A stretch of 64,000 nucleotides of DNA from Pontederia crassipes (taxonomy: Eukaryota; Streptophyta; Magnoliopsida; Commelinales; Pontederiaceae): positions 29,578,874 to 29,642,873 of the forward strand of contig CM060195.1 in NCBI GenBank assembly GCA_030549335.1, in the 5' to 3' direction. The position numbers and the translations under genes were made by a program. This document shows, piece by piece, positions 21,056-33,110 of the stretch; within the stretch, counting starts at the first letter, position 1, and the number at the start of each line of letters is the position of its first letter. The notes under the pieces were generated by a model. That model made no database searches. It was given only the letters and a program-made list of their open reading frames with translations, and was not told the DNA's origin.

Positions 21056-24000
21056 TTGATAGTGATATTTGGATTTTTTAGTGATAACTTGCTGAAATTT
21101 AAGAAAATGTCAATTTTTTATTTTTTGGTCTCCCAACTCACTAGCTGCAAGTGCACAGGTAAGTTATAGTAGACTCAGGTTATCGTATCTACAAGAATTT
21201 GAAGTCTATAACACCCTAAAACAATCTAGATTAGTTCTACTTAAGTGGCTGAAAACAAATTTTTAATGAATAGTGAAAACAGATTTTTTTATAGAAAGTG
21301 AAATGATAACTGGTTTTTGGGTTTTGGAAATTTATCAAAATTGAATTATAAATGCTAGAATGAAGTCTAAAAAGGTTTAACTATCTATGAGGAAGGTTCT
21401 TCTAGGATTTGGGGTTCATCTAAATTAATTAAGGATGGAATGGAACAAGTTATCATTAAATGTCCAACTTTTGATTCAACTTGAAAATGGTTGTTCCCAC
21501 AGCTCAATTGGCCTCTAACTAAGCAATATATGATTATATAATTGTTAGCTAGGTTGAATCAATAGAGGGTCCTCACTGAAAATCAAGTTATCATTGGGCT
21601 CAAAAGAAAGATTCAATGCTGATTTTTTGCAATTCAAGGAAGTTTGGAATGATAACTTGCATTTGCAATCATAAAAAGATGGAATCATTCCAATCAACCA
21701 AACCAGGATAAAATATACTCAATAATGGTGCTTGTGTTCCATGATTCATCTCTGAATTCAAGGGAGATTCAAAATCAACCTCTCGGTTGCAAAGTAAATT
21801 GAAATCCACACAAACACACTCAATTGGAAATGCAAAACATATGGCCACATGAGTTCACAATTTCCATTGCTCCTTGGCCCATCTCTGGATCTCAAAGAAG
21901 CCCTTAAGACTACCTCTCAGTAATGAATTAATATGAGGGTTGACAATGGAAATCAGAATTTAAAAAAATGAAAAAATAGAAATCAGCATTTCAGGAATAT
22001 CAGCAATGTGGATTGATGGAATTCAAGTTTGCCAAATGCCCCTTGACCCATCTCTGGACTGCAAGGGATTTCTAGAGTACACCTCTCAGTGATTTGAATA
22101 AAATAAGGATTAACAATTGGCAAATCAGATTCCAAACAATCAGAAAATAGAATTAGAATCAAACTAAGAAATCAGATTTTGGAAAAAAATCAGATTTGAA
22201 TTCTGAATTGTCAAAGATCTTGATTCATTTCTGAATAAGATCGGGGCATATATTAGCCTCTCAACTATTCAATTAATCCAATCCTTGATGACAATCAGAT
22301 CCAAAGCCCAGGAAATCAGATTTTGGAATTCAGGAAACCAAAAGATCAGCAACTCGTTCAACTCATTCAAATCAGGAAAAACCAAATCAGATTTGAATCA
22401 TAGGAATGTCAAAGCTTCTCAATTCATTTCTGAACAAGATTGGGATAGATGTTAACCTCTCAGTTGTTCAATTAATTCAATCCCCAATGATAATCAGATT
22501 CAAACATCCCAGGAAAATCAGAAATCAGATTGTTCAAAAATCAGGAAACAGAAAAATCAGCAACAATTACAAATTAGAACCTTAGGAATGTCATTGCATC
22601 TTGATCATTTCTGAACTAGAATGGAACCATAAGATAACCTCTCAGTTGTCAAAACAATTGTGACTCCACAATGACAAAACAAATTTTAAGAATTCAGAAA
22701 TCAGGAAGGCATTCAGAATTCAAATTTCAGAAAAATCAGATTTCAGAAAGTAGAAATCAGAATTCTAATTGGGTTTGTATCTAGAACTTGGCATTGATTC
22801 TTGATTCATTTCTGAACAAGGGTTAGACCAAATGATAACTTCTCAGTTATAAATACAAATAGGGTCTTCAAATGACAAGATCAGATTTATAACACTTCAG
22901 ATTTCAGAAATGTAAAACCAGAAAAATCAAAATTTTGATTTCTGTTCAGGAATCAGTGGAAAATCTGGTTTGAGTCAAATGATTGCCCAAACAATCTTGA
23001 TTCATTTCTGAACAAGATAGGGACAATACCAACATCCCAAAGACTCAATTAATCAGGTTAGAAATGAAGAACATATTCAACATTCATAGGAATCAGATTC
23101 AGAAATCAGAAATTCAGGAAACTAGGAAATCAGAATTCAGAAATCAAGTTTGCAATAGAATTGAATCTAGAAATCTGATATTATCTCATAAATCATTCCT
23201 GAAGGATGTTTAGATCAAATAAGACCACTCAGGCATCAATTACAAATGGGTCTAATGACAACATAGCATAAATCAATATAGGAAATTTCTGAAATCTGAA
23301 ATCTAAAAATCAGGATAGAATTCAGTGCAGGATTATAAAACAGTCCATATCCATCCAAAACTAATCTAAACTACTACCTATCCTAGAAGAAATGAAGTTT
23401 AGCTCTTCATATTTACAAGATTTGACATCAAATGGGATAAGAAACAGATACAATTCATGATTCTTTGAAGCTTCTCGGCCAGCAGCTCCTCCAGCAGAAT
23501 CTTCAGCAGCCTTGCCTTGCTCCAAACCCTTGAATGACCAGCCTCCCTTCTCCTCCAGAAAAATTCAGCTTTTATATCACTTCTCCCCGCCTTTGGATCA
23601 GCATCAGAACATTCTTTGTGCTTTGATTGCAGCCATGTGTCCCCTGGTCCTGAAATTCCAGCAGTGACAGCTTTTTGGACAGCCAAAAAGCTAGTGGTCC
23701 CCCCTCCTTTTTCTCCTTTTTGGCCACCTTTTCTTCTTGCTACAAAAACCCAAACAGCAAGCATCAAAGCTCTTGAGTAGTATTTAGACAAATAAGGATT
23801 AGGATAATGCTGGTAACTAGTTCAAATATCAGATGGGATTATGTGTTGTGCAAGAATGAAAACTTATATCGATATGAATGAATTCAAGGGCCTAGAATGA
23901 TAACTTTATGGAAATCTTAGAAAATATCCTAATATGGGTGGTTCAAAGCATTTCAGGCATCAAATTGATTAGAGTGACAAGTGAATGAGGTCAGAAATCA

Positions 24001-24620
24001 AATATGAATGAGATTCCTAAGGAGTGATAACTTGAGTGCCCCAAAAACGATAACTTATATGACTTAAAAATGATAACTTGTGATAACTTGAGTTTTGATT
24101 ATCCAAATGTGATGAAATTTGACCAGCAATGAGTTAGAACAATAATCAGATGATTGCTTAAGGTCCTTGTGCAGAATTAATGGTTTTGCATGTCGAAATG
24201 ATAGAATTACCCTTTAACGATAACTTGGCACTTGAAAAATGATAACTTGTTCAAATGGACTTAAAACTTTGCACAAGTTGAGATGTGACTATCCAAATAT
24301 GATTTATACATGATAATGATGGATTTAGGGAAAAAAAACCATTGAGAATAAGTTCATTCAAAATAATGATAACTTGACACTTAGGAATGATAACTTGTCC
24401 TCAAAATGATAACTTGGCATAGAATTTAAATATTAATGGATTTTGGCATTTCAGAACCTCTATGCACATGGAATTAAGTATGAAATAAGGAATATCAACT
24501 AGTTATCACAATGTTTGCATTCCAAGTATAATTGGCCCAAAAATAGGCAAAAGTGGGACTCCACATGTATGAATTTCATCTAAAATGGGTTAGAATCATA
24601 TAGTGATCAGCAAGTGATAA
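21056..24620 (-). repeat. 5' LTR of element A (3565 bp)
   Basis: It starts TGATAGTGATATTTGG on the plus strand and ends CAAGTGATAA, where the family end is CAAGTGATCA. In sense direction the first 600 bp (24620 to about 24000) carry the GATAACTT-type motif at about 24023, 24048, 24069, 24080, 24218, 24239, 24366, 24387 and 24406. The middle (21747-23200) is an array of about nine diverged units. The frame at 23399-23791 falls in the LTR and has no domain. Confidence 0.92.
21747..23200 (-). repeat. Array of about nine diverged units of roughly 190 bp inside the LTR
   Basis: The anchor CATTTCTGAA or CATCTCTGGA starts at 21747, 21880, 22049, 22226, 22435, 22616, 22807, 23003 and 23194. Spacings are 133, 169, 177, 209, 181, 191, 196 and 191. 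In most units it is followed within about 40 bases by ACCTCTCAGTTG or a variant, then AATGACAA, then AGAAATCAG runs. The same array is in the other Athila-family LTRs, in both senses (for example 1200-2700, 13370-14050, 28000-28930, 42900-43600). Confidence 0.85.
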
Positions 24621-25257
24621 GTGAGTGAAGTCAGAAATCAAATATGAATAAGATTTCATAAAAATGATAACTTGTGTGCCAAAACGATAACTTGTTTGCC
24701 TTAAAAATGATAACTTGTCATAACTTTTGTTGTGGTTATCCAAATGTGATCAAATTTGAACAGCAATGAGTTAGGACAATAATATAATGAATGTCTAAGG
24801 CCTTTGTGCAGAATTGATAGTTTTGCATATCGAAATGACAGTTTTGCCCTTTAACGATAACTTGGCAATGGAAAAATGATAACTTGTTCAAATGGACTTA
24901 AAACTTTGCACAAGTTGAGAAATGACCATCCAAATATGATTCATACATGATAATAATGGATTTAGGGCAAGAAAATTATTGAAAATTAGTTCACTCAAAA
25001 TAATGAGAACTTGACATATAGGAGTGATAACTTATCTAAAAAATGATAACTTGGCATAGAAATGAATTATTTATGGATTTTAGCTTTTCAGAACCTTTAT
25101 GCACATGGAATTAAGTATAAAGTGAGGAAGATCAATTAGTTATCACAATCTATGCATTCCAAGCATAATTGGTCAAAAGATAGGCAAAAATGGGGCTCGA
25201 TATGAATGAAATGCATCTAAAATGGGATAAAAACGTATAGTGATTAGTTAGTGATCA
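24621..25257 (-). mobile_element. Athila-family solo LTR B, right part
   Basis: It continues solo LTR B from the GTGAG duplication (24621-24625) with GTGAGTGAAGTCAGAAATC, through the GATAACTT block, to the end TTAGTGATCA at 25257. CTAAT follows at 25258-25262 and matches the left duplication. Confidence 0.9.
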
Positions 25258-26390
25258 CTAATCACAGAGAGCAACTGCTCTCTAAATCGGACGACCACTA
25301 ATATATCGGTCGACCGTTATCAAATCTTCGGACGATCGAAACTAGGCGTTTGGTCGACCGCTGATCACAGAGAGCAACGGCTCTCTAAATCCGATGACCG
25401 TTAATACATTGGTCGACCGTTATCAGGTCTTTAGACGACCAAAACTGGGATTTGGTCGATCGCTAATCATAGAAGGTAATGACTCTTACAAATCAGACGA
25501 TCGTTGGGGTATCGGTCGACCGTCGGACAGAGTTCGAAACCGATTAGTCCCTAGAACGATTGATCGATAATGTATCGATCGCCCGTTTTGGGATGACAGA
25601 ACATGCATTTTTACATCTTTTCTTTCCAATCTTGCATACATTGACACATTGTACATATAAATGGTTCCAAACAGCATAAGAAACATTCCTTAACATTCTT
25701 AAGATCCTAGTAATGAAGTAGATGGGGTTTTCACATAAAGACATTAATCACATTCATATATGCACATGAGCATTAGACACATCCATTTTGAGCTAGCATG
25801 AACATCAATGAACGTCCTACATCTAGGCATGATTAGTAATAGAACAGTAATCTTAATAAACATGAAGCACATTACATTCTACTCATGGTTAGCAATAGCA
25901 TAATACATAATGAACATGAATATCTAATGCACATTCCCTAATCATTATGCTTAAGAACAAAATGTTTGTTTTTCATGCCCTAATCCACATATTCAAACAT
26001 CATTAGGGAGAAGTTTATAAAAATTGGATCCCCTCAAATATACCTTAATAGTAAGCTTAAATCTTAGCTTCTTTCCTTCTCGTTTCATCCTTCCTCTCCT
26101 TCCTTCCCTAGGAGCTCTTGAGAGAAACTCGGTAGGGGGAGATTAGAGAGAGTGGGAGTGGGGTTTTGAGGGAGGTACTGTAGCTAAAATGAGGGATTTT
26201 GGGGGGATGTCGGCTGGGTAGATACAAAAGGAAGTTTAGGACATTATTTTATGATATTTGAGTTTGGACTTTGGGCTCCATGCACGTGTGGGCTTCATTT
26301 GGTTTCTTTTTTTTTTCATTTTTCTTTTAGGACTTTGGGCTTCATTTTTCATTTTTTTCATTTTTCTTTTTTTCATATTTTACTGTCAAA
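25258..26390 (-). mobile_element. Tekay-like 5' LTR, copy 2, right part
   Basis: It starts exactly where the left part stopped (CTAATCACAGAGAGC). It carries about three further 100-bp GGTCGACCG units (near 25285, 25386 and 25490), then sequence parallel to 5890-6690 of copy 1. The outer end is not clear; similarity fades near 26390 and no clean TGTTACA is left. The small frame at 26251-26436 is low-complexity F/H-rich sequence and not a gene. Confidence 0.75.
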
Positions 26391-26864
26391 TCGCAGGGGG
26401 GATTCGATAGATTATATGATTTACATAATAAACTAATTGCTCCATCATAATCATAATAGAAACAAATACAATATGTTTATATAGATTATTATTTTATAGA
26501 CATTCTCGACCAAAAGACGTCTCCTAGTTGAATTTGACTTCAAGAATGACAGATTTTTTTGCCAGTTAATTAAGTGTCTTTCAAACAAATACTTGTTTAC
26601 TAAATATAGGTGTTCAGCGTGTACTTTGTGCCACCATGATGAGACTCCCCATAATTTTATAAGATTACCTCTGTCATTAGAAAAATGAATGGAGTAAATT
26701 TGATTAAATGTTTTACTTTATAATCAAATTATAATTTAATTATTAATTTATTTCACTAAATATCATTTCGATCAACATAATCGTTACATGAAAAATTATT
26801 TTAAAATAAATAAATATAACAAATAAAAATAATAATTAAAAAAGGCATCACCCCCTCCTCCAAG
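26391..26864. other. A+T-rich intergenic DNA
   Basis: Mostly A+T-rich with short homopolymers and no copy elsewhere in the window. It precedes the DUF3537 pseudogene, so it may be intron or upstream sequence of that locus. I see no promoter motif I would defend. Confidence 0.5.
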
Positions 26865-27279
26865 TGTTGGCACGGCCTTCCCGCTTCCTCTTCCTCGACA
26901 AGCTCCCCTTCAAGAGGGATTGCGTCCGCCATTCCTTCACTGTGCATCTTGGATGATCATTCCGCATCCTCCCCATTTTTGCACCCTGCTTCGCCACCGA
27001 TGCTTGCTACAAGATTTGGTTGTATGCCACCAGCGATGACCAGGTCTCCTTTTTGGCTAGTGACTGCATCACCTATGCCCTGGAGCATGCCTATTGCGTA
27101 GCCAGCTTCTTCCCGGAGTCCGGTTCCTTCGCGAACGAAGTTCAGAATCAACAAAGGTTCGTAAAACGAAGGGAGTGTACAACTGGGGCGCAGCCCCCGC
27201 GTGCTGTTCTCGCTGCTACTAGAAGATTCTACAGCTAGAGGACTTCGTCAGCATGTTCTAGGTGGAGTCCGACATCACT
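26865..27279 (+). pseudogene. DUF3537 membrane-protein pseudogene, part 1
   Basis: The plus-strand translation gives PSRFLFLDKLPFKRDCVRHS, then a TGA at 26954-26956, then SFRILPIFAPCFATDACYKI and WLYATSDDQVSFLASDCI. After frame changes come CYLQ-like residues and ILQLEDFVSMF, then TAG at 27259-27261 and VESDIT. This order matches my memory of the DUF3537 family, plant multi-pass membrane proteins annotated as ligand-gated-channel-like: FLFLDKL, then HRSFR, then PCFA-YKIWW, then LQILRLQDF, then SDV. The two stops sit where Arg and Gln are expected, consistent with CGA-to-TGA and CAG-to-TAG. The next residues of the protein (FVLKEHL) lie 11.5 kb away at 38768. The listed ORFs here start at internal codons. 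Confidence 0.75.
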
Positions 27280-27741
27280 CTAACCAATGCTGTTCGACCC
27301 AAATTGATGACTGGGTTGAATTGATCGGATCGGATAATATATCTTAATAAAAATATAATAGAATATGTTTAAAAAATTTCATAATATTGAAATATAATAT
27401 TGAAAGTGTCAATTAAATAGGTATAGCATAAAATACAAAAATAATGTCATAATTATAAATGAAATCGGTGATATAACGAAAATGGAAAAAAACATTGGAG
27501 TATAAATTTTAAGAATATATACATGTATGTGTGTCTAAAGACAAGGCGGGCAGTTAAATCGAAGTTTTGACCAGATTTGATCGGGTCAAAGTGGTTGAGG
27601 TGACATGAGGGCCATTCCGAACACTAATCCGACTTGTGTGACTCCCTAGGCCGGGCCTAGTTTTACGACATGGCATGTAACGCCTTCGAGATCAACCCCA
27701 CGATACATGCTATGAGCGGGTCCCAAGTGATGGGATACTGG
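27280..27741. other. Unassigned insert sequence, possible LTR start at 27676
   Basis: It follows the break in the DUF3537 coding sequence. 27280-27675 is A+T-rich with no recognised content. At 27676 TGTAACGCCTTCGAG resembles the TGTAACACCCCC start of the Tekay-like LTRs, so an LTR may begin here and continue at 37531-38765 on the far side of later insertions. No primer-binding site is visible next to it. Confidence 0.4.
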
Positions 27742-30302
27742 ACAATTAGACCAGAACTAAACAATATATTGTCATATAATTGTTAGCCAAGTTGAATTAG
27801 AAGAAGATCCCCACTAAAAATCAAGTTATCATTGGGTTCAACTCAATGCACTTGCTGATTTTTGGGCAACTTCAATAAAATTTGAAATGATAACTTCTAG
27901 ATTGCACCTTGAAAATGAAAGGAATGTTTCAATCAACTAAACAGGGATGAAATCAATCCAATATTAATGCAAATGCTCCTTGGTTTATCTCTAAACTATA
28001 AGATGATTTAAAATCAGCTTCTCAGCTGCAAATTCAAATGAAATCCACATTTCCATTAATGAATTGGATAGAAATCAGCACCTAATACAAGTTTGGGAAA
28101 TAAAAAATTGTCATTGCTCCTTGGCTCATCTCTGAATCTCAAGGAAGGCCTAAAAATCATCTCTCAATGGTGGATTAAGCAGGGCTTAACAATGACAATC
28201 AGATTCCCAAGAAATCAGAAATCAGAATTCAGCAAAAATATTTCAGAAATCAGATTGGGAAAACAACAAGGATGCTTCTCATTGGAATTCTGGATTTGCT
28301 AAGTGCTTTTTGACCCATCTCTGGACAACAAGAAATCTTTAGGATTCACCTTTCAGTGATTGAATGAAATTGGAGATTCAATTAGCAAATCAGATTCTAC
28401 TAAATTTTAGAAAATAGATTTCAGGAATGTAATTTCAGAAATCAGAATTGGAGGACATGTTTGAATCATAAAATGCCAAAGTATATTGATTCATTTCTGA
28501 ACAAGACTTGGACCAATATCAACCTCTCAGTTGCTCAATTAATCAAATCCCCAATGGTAAATCAGATTCAAACAGTTCACAAAAATCAGAAATCAGGAAG
28601 TTTAGAAAATTAGGAAATCAGAAATCAAATTTTCAATCAAAGTGGAATCCAGTAACTTGGCATTGATTCCTAATTCATTTCTGAATAAGGGCTAGATCAA
28701 ATGATAACTTGTCAGTTATATATTACAAATGGGATCTAACAATGGCAAGAACAGACCCATAACATTGCAGAAATCAGAAATTTCAGGATTGAGTTCAGTG
28801 CGGGAAATTAGAATGCAGAAATCAGATTTCAGAAATGGAATCCAGAAACTTATCATTGATTCTTAATTCATATCTGAACAAAGGTTAGATCAAATGACAA
28901 CTTCTCAGTTGTAGATACAAGTAGGACCTAACAATGATAAGAACAGATTCATTTCAATGCAAAAATCTAAAAATCAGAATTGATAACAGTTTGGGATTAA
29001 TTTCTGTCCATATCCATCCAAATTAACCTAGACTACTACCCTATCCTAGGAGACATGGAGTTTAGCTCCTCATAATTACAAAATTTGAAACAAAATGGAT
29101 TGAAGAACAGATACAAAATATCCTGGTTTGGAGCTTCTCGGCTAGAACTCCAGCAGCTCAGCAATCTAGCTTCAAACCCTTACTCCTTGGTGCAGAAACC
29201 CTCTTCCAAACCCACCCTACAATGGCCAGCCCCTTTCTCTCATCCAGAAATTCCACATTTTATATGACTCCTTTCCACCCTTTGATCAACATCAGAACAT
29301 TCTTCCAAGCCCTGATTAAGCCACCTGTCCACTACCAGAATTCCAGCTGCAGATTCCTTTTTGTGCAGGAAAAAGTAGATGTCCCCCCTACTTTTTCCAC
29401 TTTTTGGCCACCTTTTTCCCTGCTATAAATTCCAAAACAGCAAGCATCAAAGCCCTTGAATGGTGTTTTGACAAATAAAGATCAAGATAATAATAGTTGC
29501 TAGCTCAGATATCAAATGAAGTTGGGTGTTGTGCAGGAGTGATAACTTATATCGATATTAATTAATTTATGGGCCCGGAATGATAACTTGTCACAAATCA
29601 TGAAAATTATCCAAATGCAAGTGATTCAAAGCATTAGAAGCATCAAATGGACTAGAGTAACAAGTAAGTGCATTCAGAAATCAAATATGAATAAGATTTC
29701 TAAGAAATGATAACTTAGGTTCCCAAAAATGAAAACTTATATGACTTAAAAACAATAACTTGTGATAACTTGAGTTGCGGTTATCCAAATGTGATGAAAT
29801 TTGATCAGCAATGAGTTAGAACAATAATAAGATGATTGCTTAAGGTCCATGTGCAGAATTAATGGTTTTGCATGTCGAAATGATAGAATTGCCCTTTAAC
29901 GATAACTTGGCACTTGAAAAATGATAACTTGTTCAAATGGACTTAAAACTTTGCACAAGTTGAGATGTGACAATCCAAATATGATTTATACATGATAATG
30001 ATGGATTTAGAGCAAGAAAACCATTGAAAATCAGTTCATTCAAAATAATGATAACTTGACATATAATAATGATAACTTGTCCTCAAAATGATAACTTGGC
30101 ATAGAATTTAAATATTAATGGATTTTGGCATTTCAGAACCTCTATGCACATGGAATTAAGTATGAAATGAGGAATGTCAACTAGTTATCATAATGTATGC
30201 ATTCCAAGTATAATTGGCCCAAAAATAGACAAAAGTGGGACTCGATATGTATGAATTGCATCTAAAATGGGCTAGAAACTTATAGTGATCAACAAGTGAT
30301 CA
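27742..30302 (-). mobile_element. Athila-family LTR, minus sense, truncated
   Basis: Homology to the LTR at 6757-9434 starts at CAATTAGACCAGAAC, about 480 bp into the LTR, and runs to the intact end AAGTGATCA at 30302. The tandem units and GATAACTT blocks are present. Directly to the right is an LTR of the same family in plus sense that lacks its start, so this copy inserted into that one. Small frames at 28093-29428 are repeat sequence. Confidence 0.85.
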
Positions 30303-31760
30303 GATTTGTATCCTTTAGATTTCAGGGTGTTTACTAGTGATTCTTCTCCTTGTTTTGTATCAATCTTTGTAATTATGAGGAGCTAAATTTCATTTCTCAA
30401 TTCCAAATTCCTGCACTGAATTAAGTTCTGATTTCTGATTTCTGTTTTCTGAAATCTGTTTGCATGAATCTGTTCTTGACATTGAAAGATCCTATTTGTA
30501 TCTACAACTGAGAGGTTGTCCTTGTGATCTATTGTTGTTCAGAAATGAATCAAGAACCAATGACATTTTCTAGGTTCAAACCAAATTAAGAATCTGATTT
30601 TCTGATTGATGATTTCTGATTTCCCATTTCTGATTTCTAAATTTGTTGAATCTGTTTTCACCATTGTGGAGCCCTAATTGAATTAATAACTGAGAGTTTA
30701 CTTATGGTTTCATTCTTGTTCAGAAAAGAATCAAGAGTCAATGGTAATTCCAAGGTTCAATCCCTAATTTTTTGCAAACTATCCATTGCTGATTTCTGGT
30801 TTTCAATTCTGATTTCTAAATCTGAAATCCTGAAATTGTGGAATCTCCCTTGTTATTGTTAAACCCCTGGTTTCATTAATCACTGAGAGGTGAACATAAA
30901 GTTTTCTTGTTGTTCAGAGATGGACCAAGAGGCAATGACATTTGCTTAGTTCCATATGTAATTGTGTGCTGATTTCTATCCAATTCATTAGTGAAAATGT
31001 GGATTTCATTTCCATTTGCAGCTGAGAGGATAATTTAAAATCCTCTTGTAGTTTAGAGATAAACCAAGAAGCATTGACACTAATGTTGGATTGATTTCAT
31101 TCCTGTTTAATTAATTGAAGTAATTCTCTCATGTTTAAGGTGAAATTGGATGTTATCATTTCTGATTTTCACTGCAATTGCCAAAAATCAGCAAGGAATT
31201 TTTATCTTGAGCCTAATGATAACTTGATATTCAGTGGGGATCCTCTTCTAATTCAATCTAGCTAACATTTATATGAGAATATAATGATTAGTTTTGGACA
31301 AATTCAGCTGTGAGAGCAGCCATGTTAAGATTGAATCAGATTTGACTAAAAATTGATAACTTGTCCCATTCCATCCATAATTAAATCAGATGAACCCCAA
31401 CTCCTAGGAGAACCTTCCTCATTGATAGATAAACCCTTTTAGCCTTTAGTTAAGCATTTATAATTCAGTTTAGATACATTTCCAAAAGTCTAAAAATAGT
31501 TATCATTTTTGCCACTTTTAAAAATCTTTTTTTCATTTTCCTTCAACTTCTTGTAATTGTAACTTTAGTTAGGGCTAGTCTAAATTATTTTAGGGAGTCT
31601 TTGGCTTCAAATCACTGTGGATATGACATTTGGGTATATTACAATTGACATGTATACTTGCAGTAGAGAGTGAATTAGGGAATTAAACCAAAAATTGAAA
31701 AATCTAAATTTTGACCACAAAATCAGCAAGTTATCACTATACTCCCTAATATCACTATCA
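30303..31760 (+). mobile_element. Athila-family LTR fragment, plus sense
   Basis: Its right end is the intact TATCACTATCA terminus at 31760. Its left part is missing, cut by the LTR at 27742-30302. It inserted into the 5' LTR of the LARD-like element: the right flank ATAGGTTGATTGATCC continues that LTR, and the uninterrupted copy of the site is at 37170. Confidence 0.85.
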
Positions 31761-32115
31761 ATAGGTTGATTGATCCTAGATGGAAATCAGTAATTTGAGT
31801 AGACTCTAATCCGTTATTAGAAACTAATTTATAATATTTGGTTAATTTAGTTTGTCTCCAATAAATTTTTATCATCCTAAGGACCTATGCGTCAGTAAAT
31901 TAGATTAGTATAATTTAGTTTTAGTTTTCTTTATCTTTTTGTTATTTTATTTTTGGCAACACCTTTTTACCCAAAACCATGTCATCTCCTATTAGCCTCT
32001 GAAATTAATTTAGTTAAATAAGTTAATTCCTCGTTTGATACTCTACTCATTACACTTTATTACTTCAGCGACTAATGCACTTGCTAGCATTTAATTGTTA
32101 TCAATTCTCGCATCA
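31761..32115 (+). repeat. 5' LTR remnant of element I
   Basis: It aligns with 37171-37530 of the 3' LTR, from ATAGGTTGATTGATCC to AATTCTCGCATCA. The first roughly 1370 bp of this LTR are missing because an Athila-family LTR inserted at 31760. Confidence 0.9.
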
Positions 32116-32121
32116 AATTTT

Positions 32122-32139
32122 TGGTGCCGTTGTCGGGGA
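32122..32139 (+). other. Primer-binding site of element I (tRNA-Asp type, diverged)
   Basis: TGGTGCCGTTGTCGGGGA lies six bases after the 5' LTR end. It differs at two positions from the tRNA-Asp site of element A, both as C-to-T changes. Confidence 0.8.
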
Positions 32140-32285
32140 ATTATTCTTTACTTACTACGCCTATTTTATGCTACTTTGAGACTTTACTTTTCTGCTGCTT
32201 TCACTTGTTCTTTTAGTTATGTAAAGTTTTTAGGTTACATCTTTTGTGCACAACTTGATTATCACGTGCATATCATCACATCCTC

Positions 32286-33110
32286 GATGACAAAGAAGAA
32301 AATGACTATCAATCAGCATGTTGAGGAAAACCAAGTTGCTGTCCAACATGATAAAGTTCACACCGAAGCTTCATCAAGTAACACAACAGAAGGATACCTC
32401 AACAATCTCCATATGAAGACATCTCTTTGGACTAGAAGCCATCATCACAAGCAAGTTGAATCTCCTGTTGAAACAACTCACCAAGCAATCATATCAAATC
32501 AAAAATATGGAGAGTCAACTTTTAAATTTGCGACATCAAAGTAAGGAAACACAAGAGGATGTCACATCACTTCTTAATTCAAAACCTTTAGCTGAGTCAA
32601 AAGTTGATATCGAAGGAATGATGGGTCAACTTATTACAACAATTGAAAGAAAGCTACAAGCACAAGATCTACATATTCAAAACTTGGCAGCCAATTGACA
32701 CAAATTCAAAAGCAAATCTAAATGGATGATTCAATTCGATTATTCGACACAGAGCTCAAGTTTGATGCGCTGGAAGCAAAGTTGCATACATTAGAAAGTC
32801 AAGTTACGCAATTGATTTCTCTAAAATTTGAATCTCCAAAGCACATTGACGAGAGCCCAACCATCATCATGTATCCATGCCACCAAACATTCATATCAAA
32901 GAAGAGGGCATCCAAGAACAAAGTCTTCAGTAAGGACAATGACTACGCAATGGCATGTAAAGGAGACATGTGAATACTTCATTGAAGATGGACAAGTACG
33001 AAGGAGGAGTTGGCCTTCAAAGGTCCTTATTACACAAACTTCGTCTCCAACACGGATTTCATTACCATCAATATCGGCGGCCACAACTATGCAAATTTAG
33101 ATATCACCAA
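32286..33110 (+). pseudogene. Gag-like fragments of element I
   Basis: Plus-strand frames starting at ATG 32289 (TKKKMTINQHVEENQVAVQH) and then, in another frame, from 32456 (NMESQLLNLRHQSKETQEDV, IERKLQAQDLHIQNLAAN) and 32722 (FDALEAKLHTLESQVTQLI). The second and third look like heptad-patterned coiled coil. There is no capsid motif, zinc knuckle or protease. Because they follow the primer-binding site directly, I read them as remains of a gag-position frame broken by indels. They could also be unrelated sequence captured by the element; the protein family is not recognised. Confidence 0.45.

Larger units (their letters stand above)
14726..24620 (-). mobile_element. Athila-family element A, complete ends, pol core deleted
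   Basis: A 9.9-kb minus-sense element with both LTRs, polypurine tract, tRNA-Asp primer-binding site and a 5-bp GTGAG target duplication. In sense order: 5' LTR 24620-21056, PBS 21049-21032, gag, protease, a pol remnant, about 1.58 kb of untranslated sequence, polypurine tract, 3' LTR 16577-14726. Reverse transcriptase, RNase H and integrase are absent, so it could only have moved with enzymes from a relative. The LTRs differ at a few percent of sites in the first 165 bases, mostly by transitions. The 3' LTR has also lost about 1.7 kb internally. The right-hand terminal CA reads AA. Confidence 0.93.

Noticed and set aside
21747..23200. CRISPR-like repeat-spacer array
   Set aside because: Repeats are diverged, spacing varies from 133 to 209 and the setting is a plant LTR. 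There are no cas genes.
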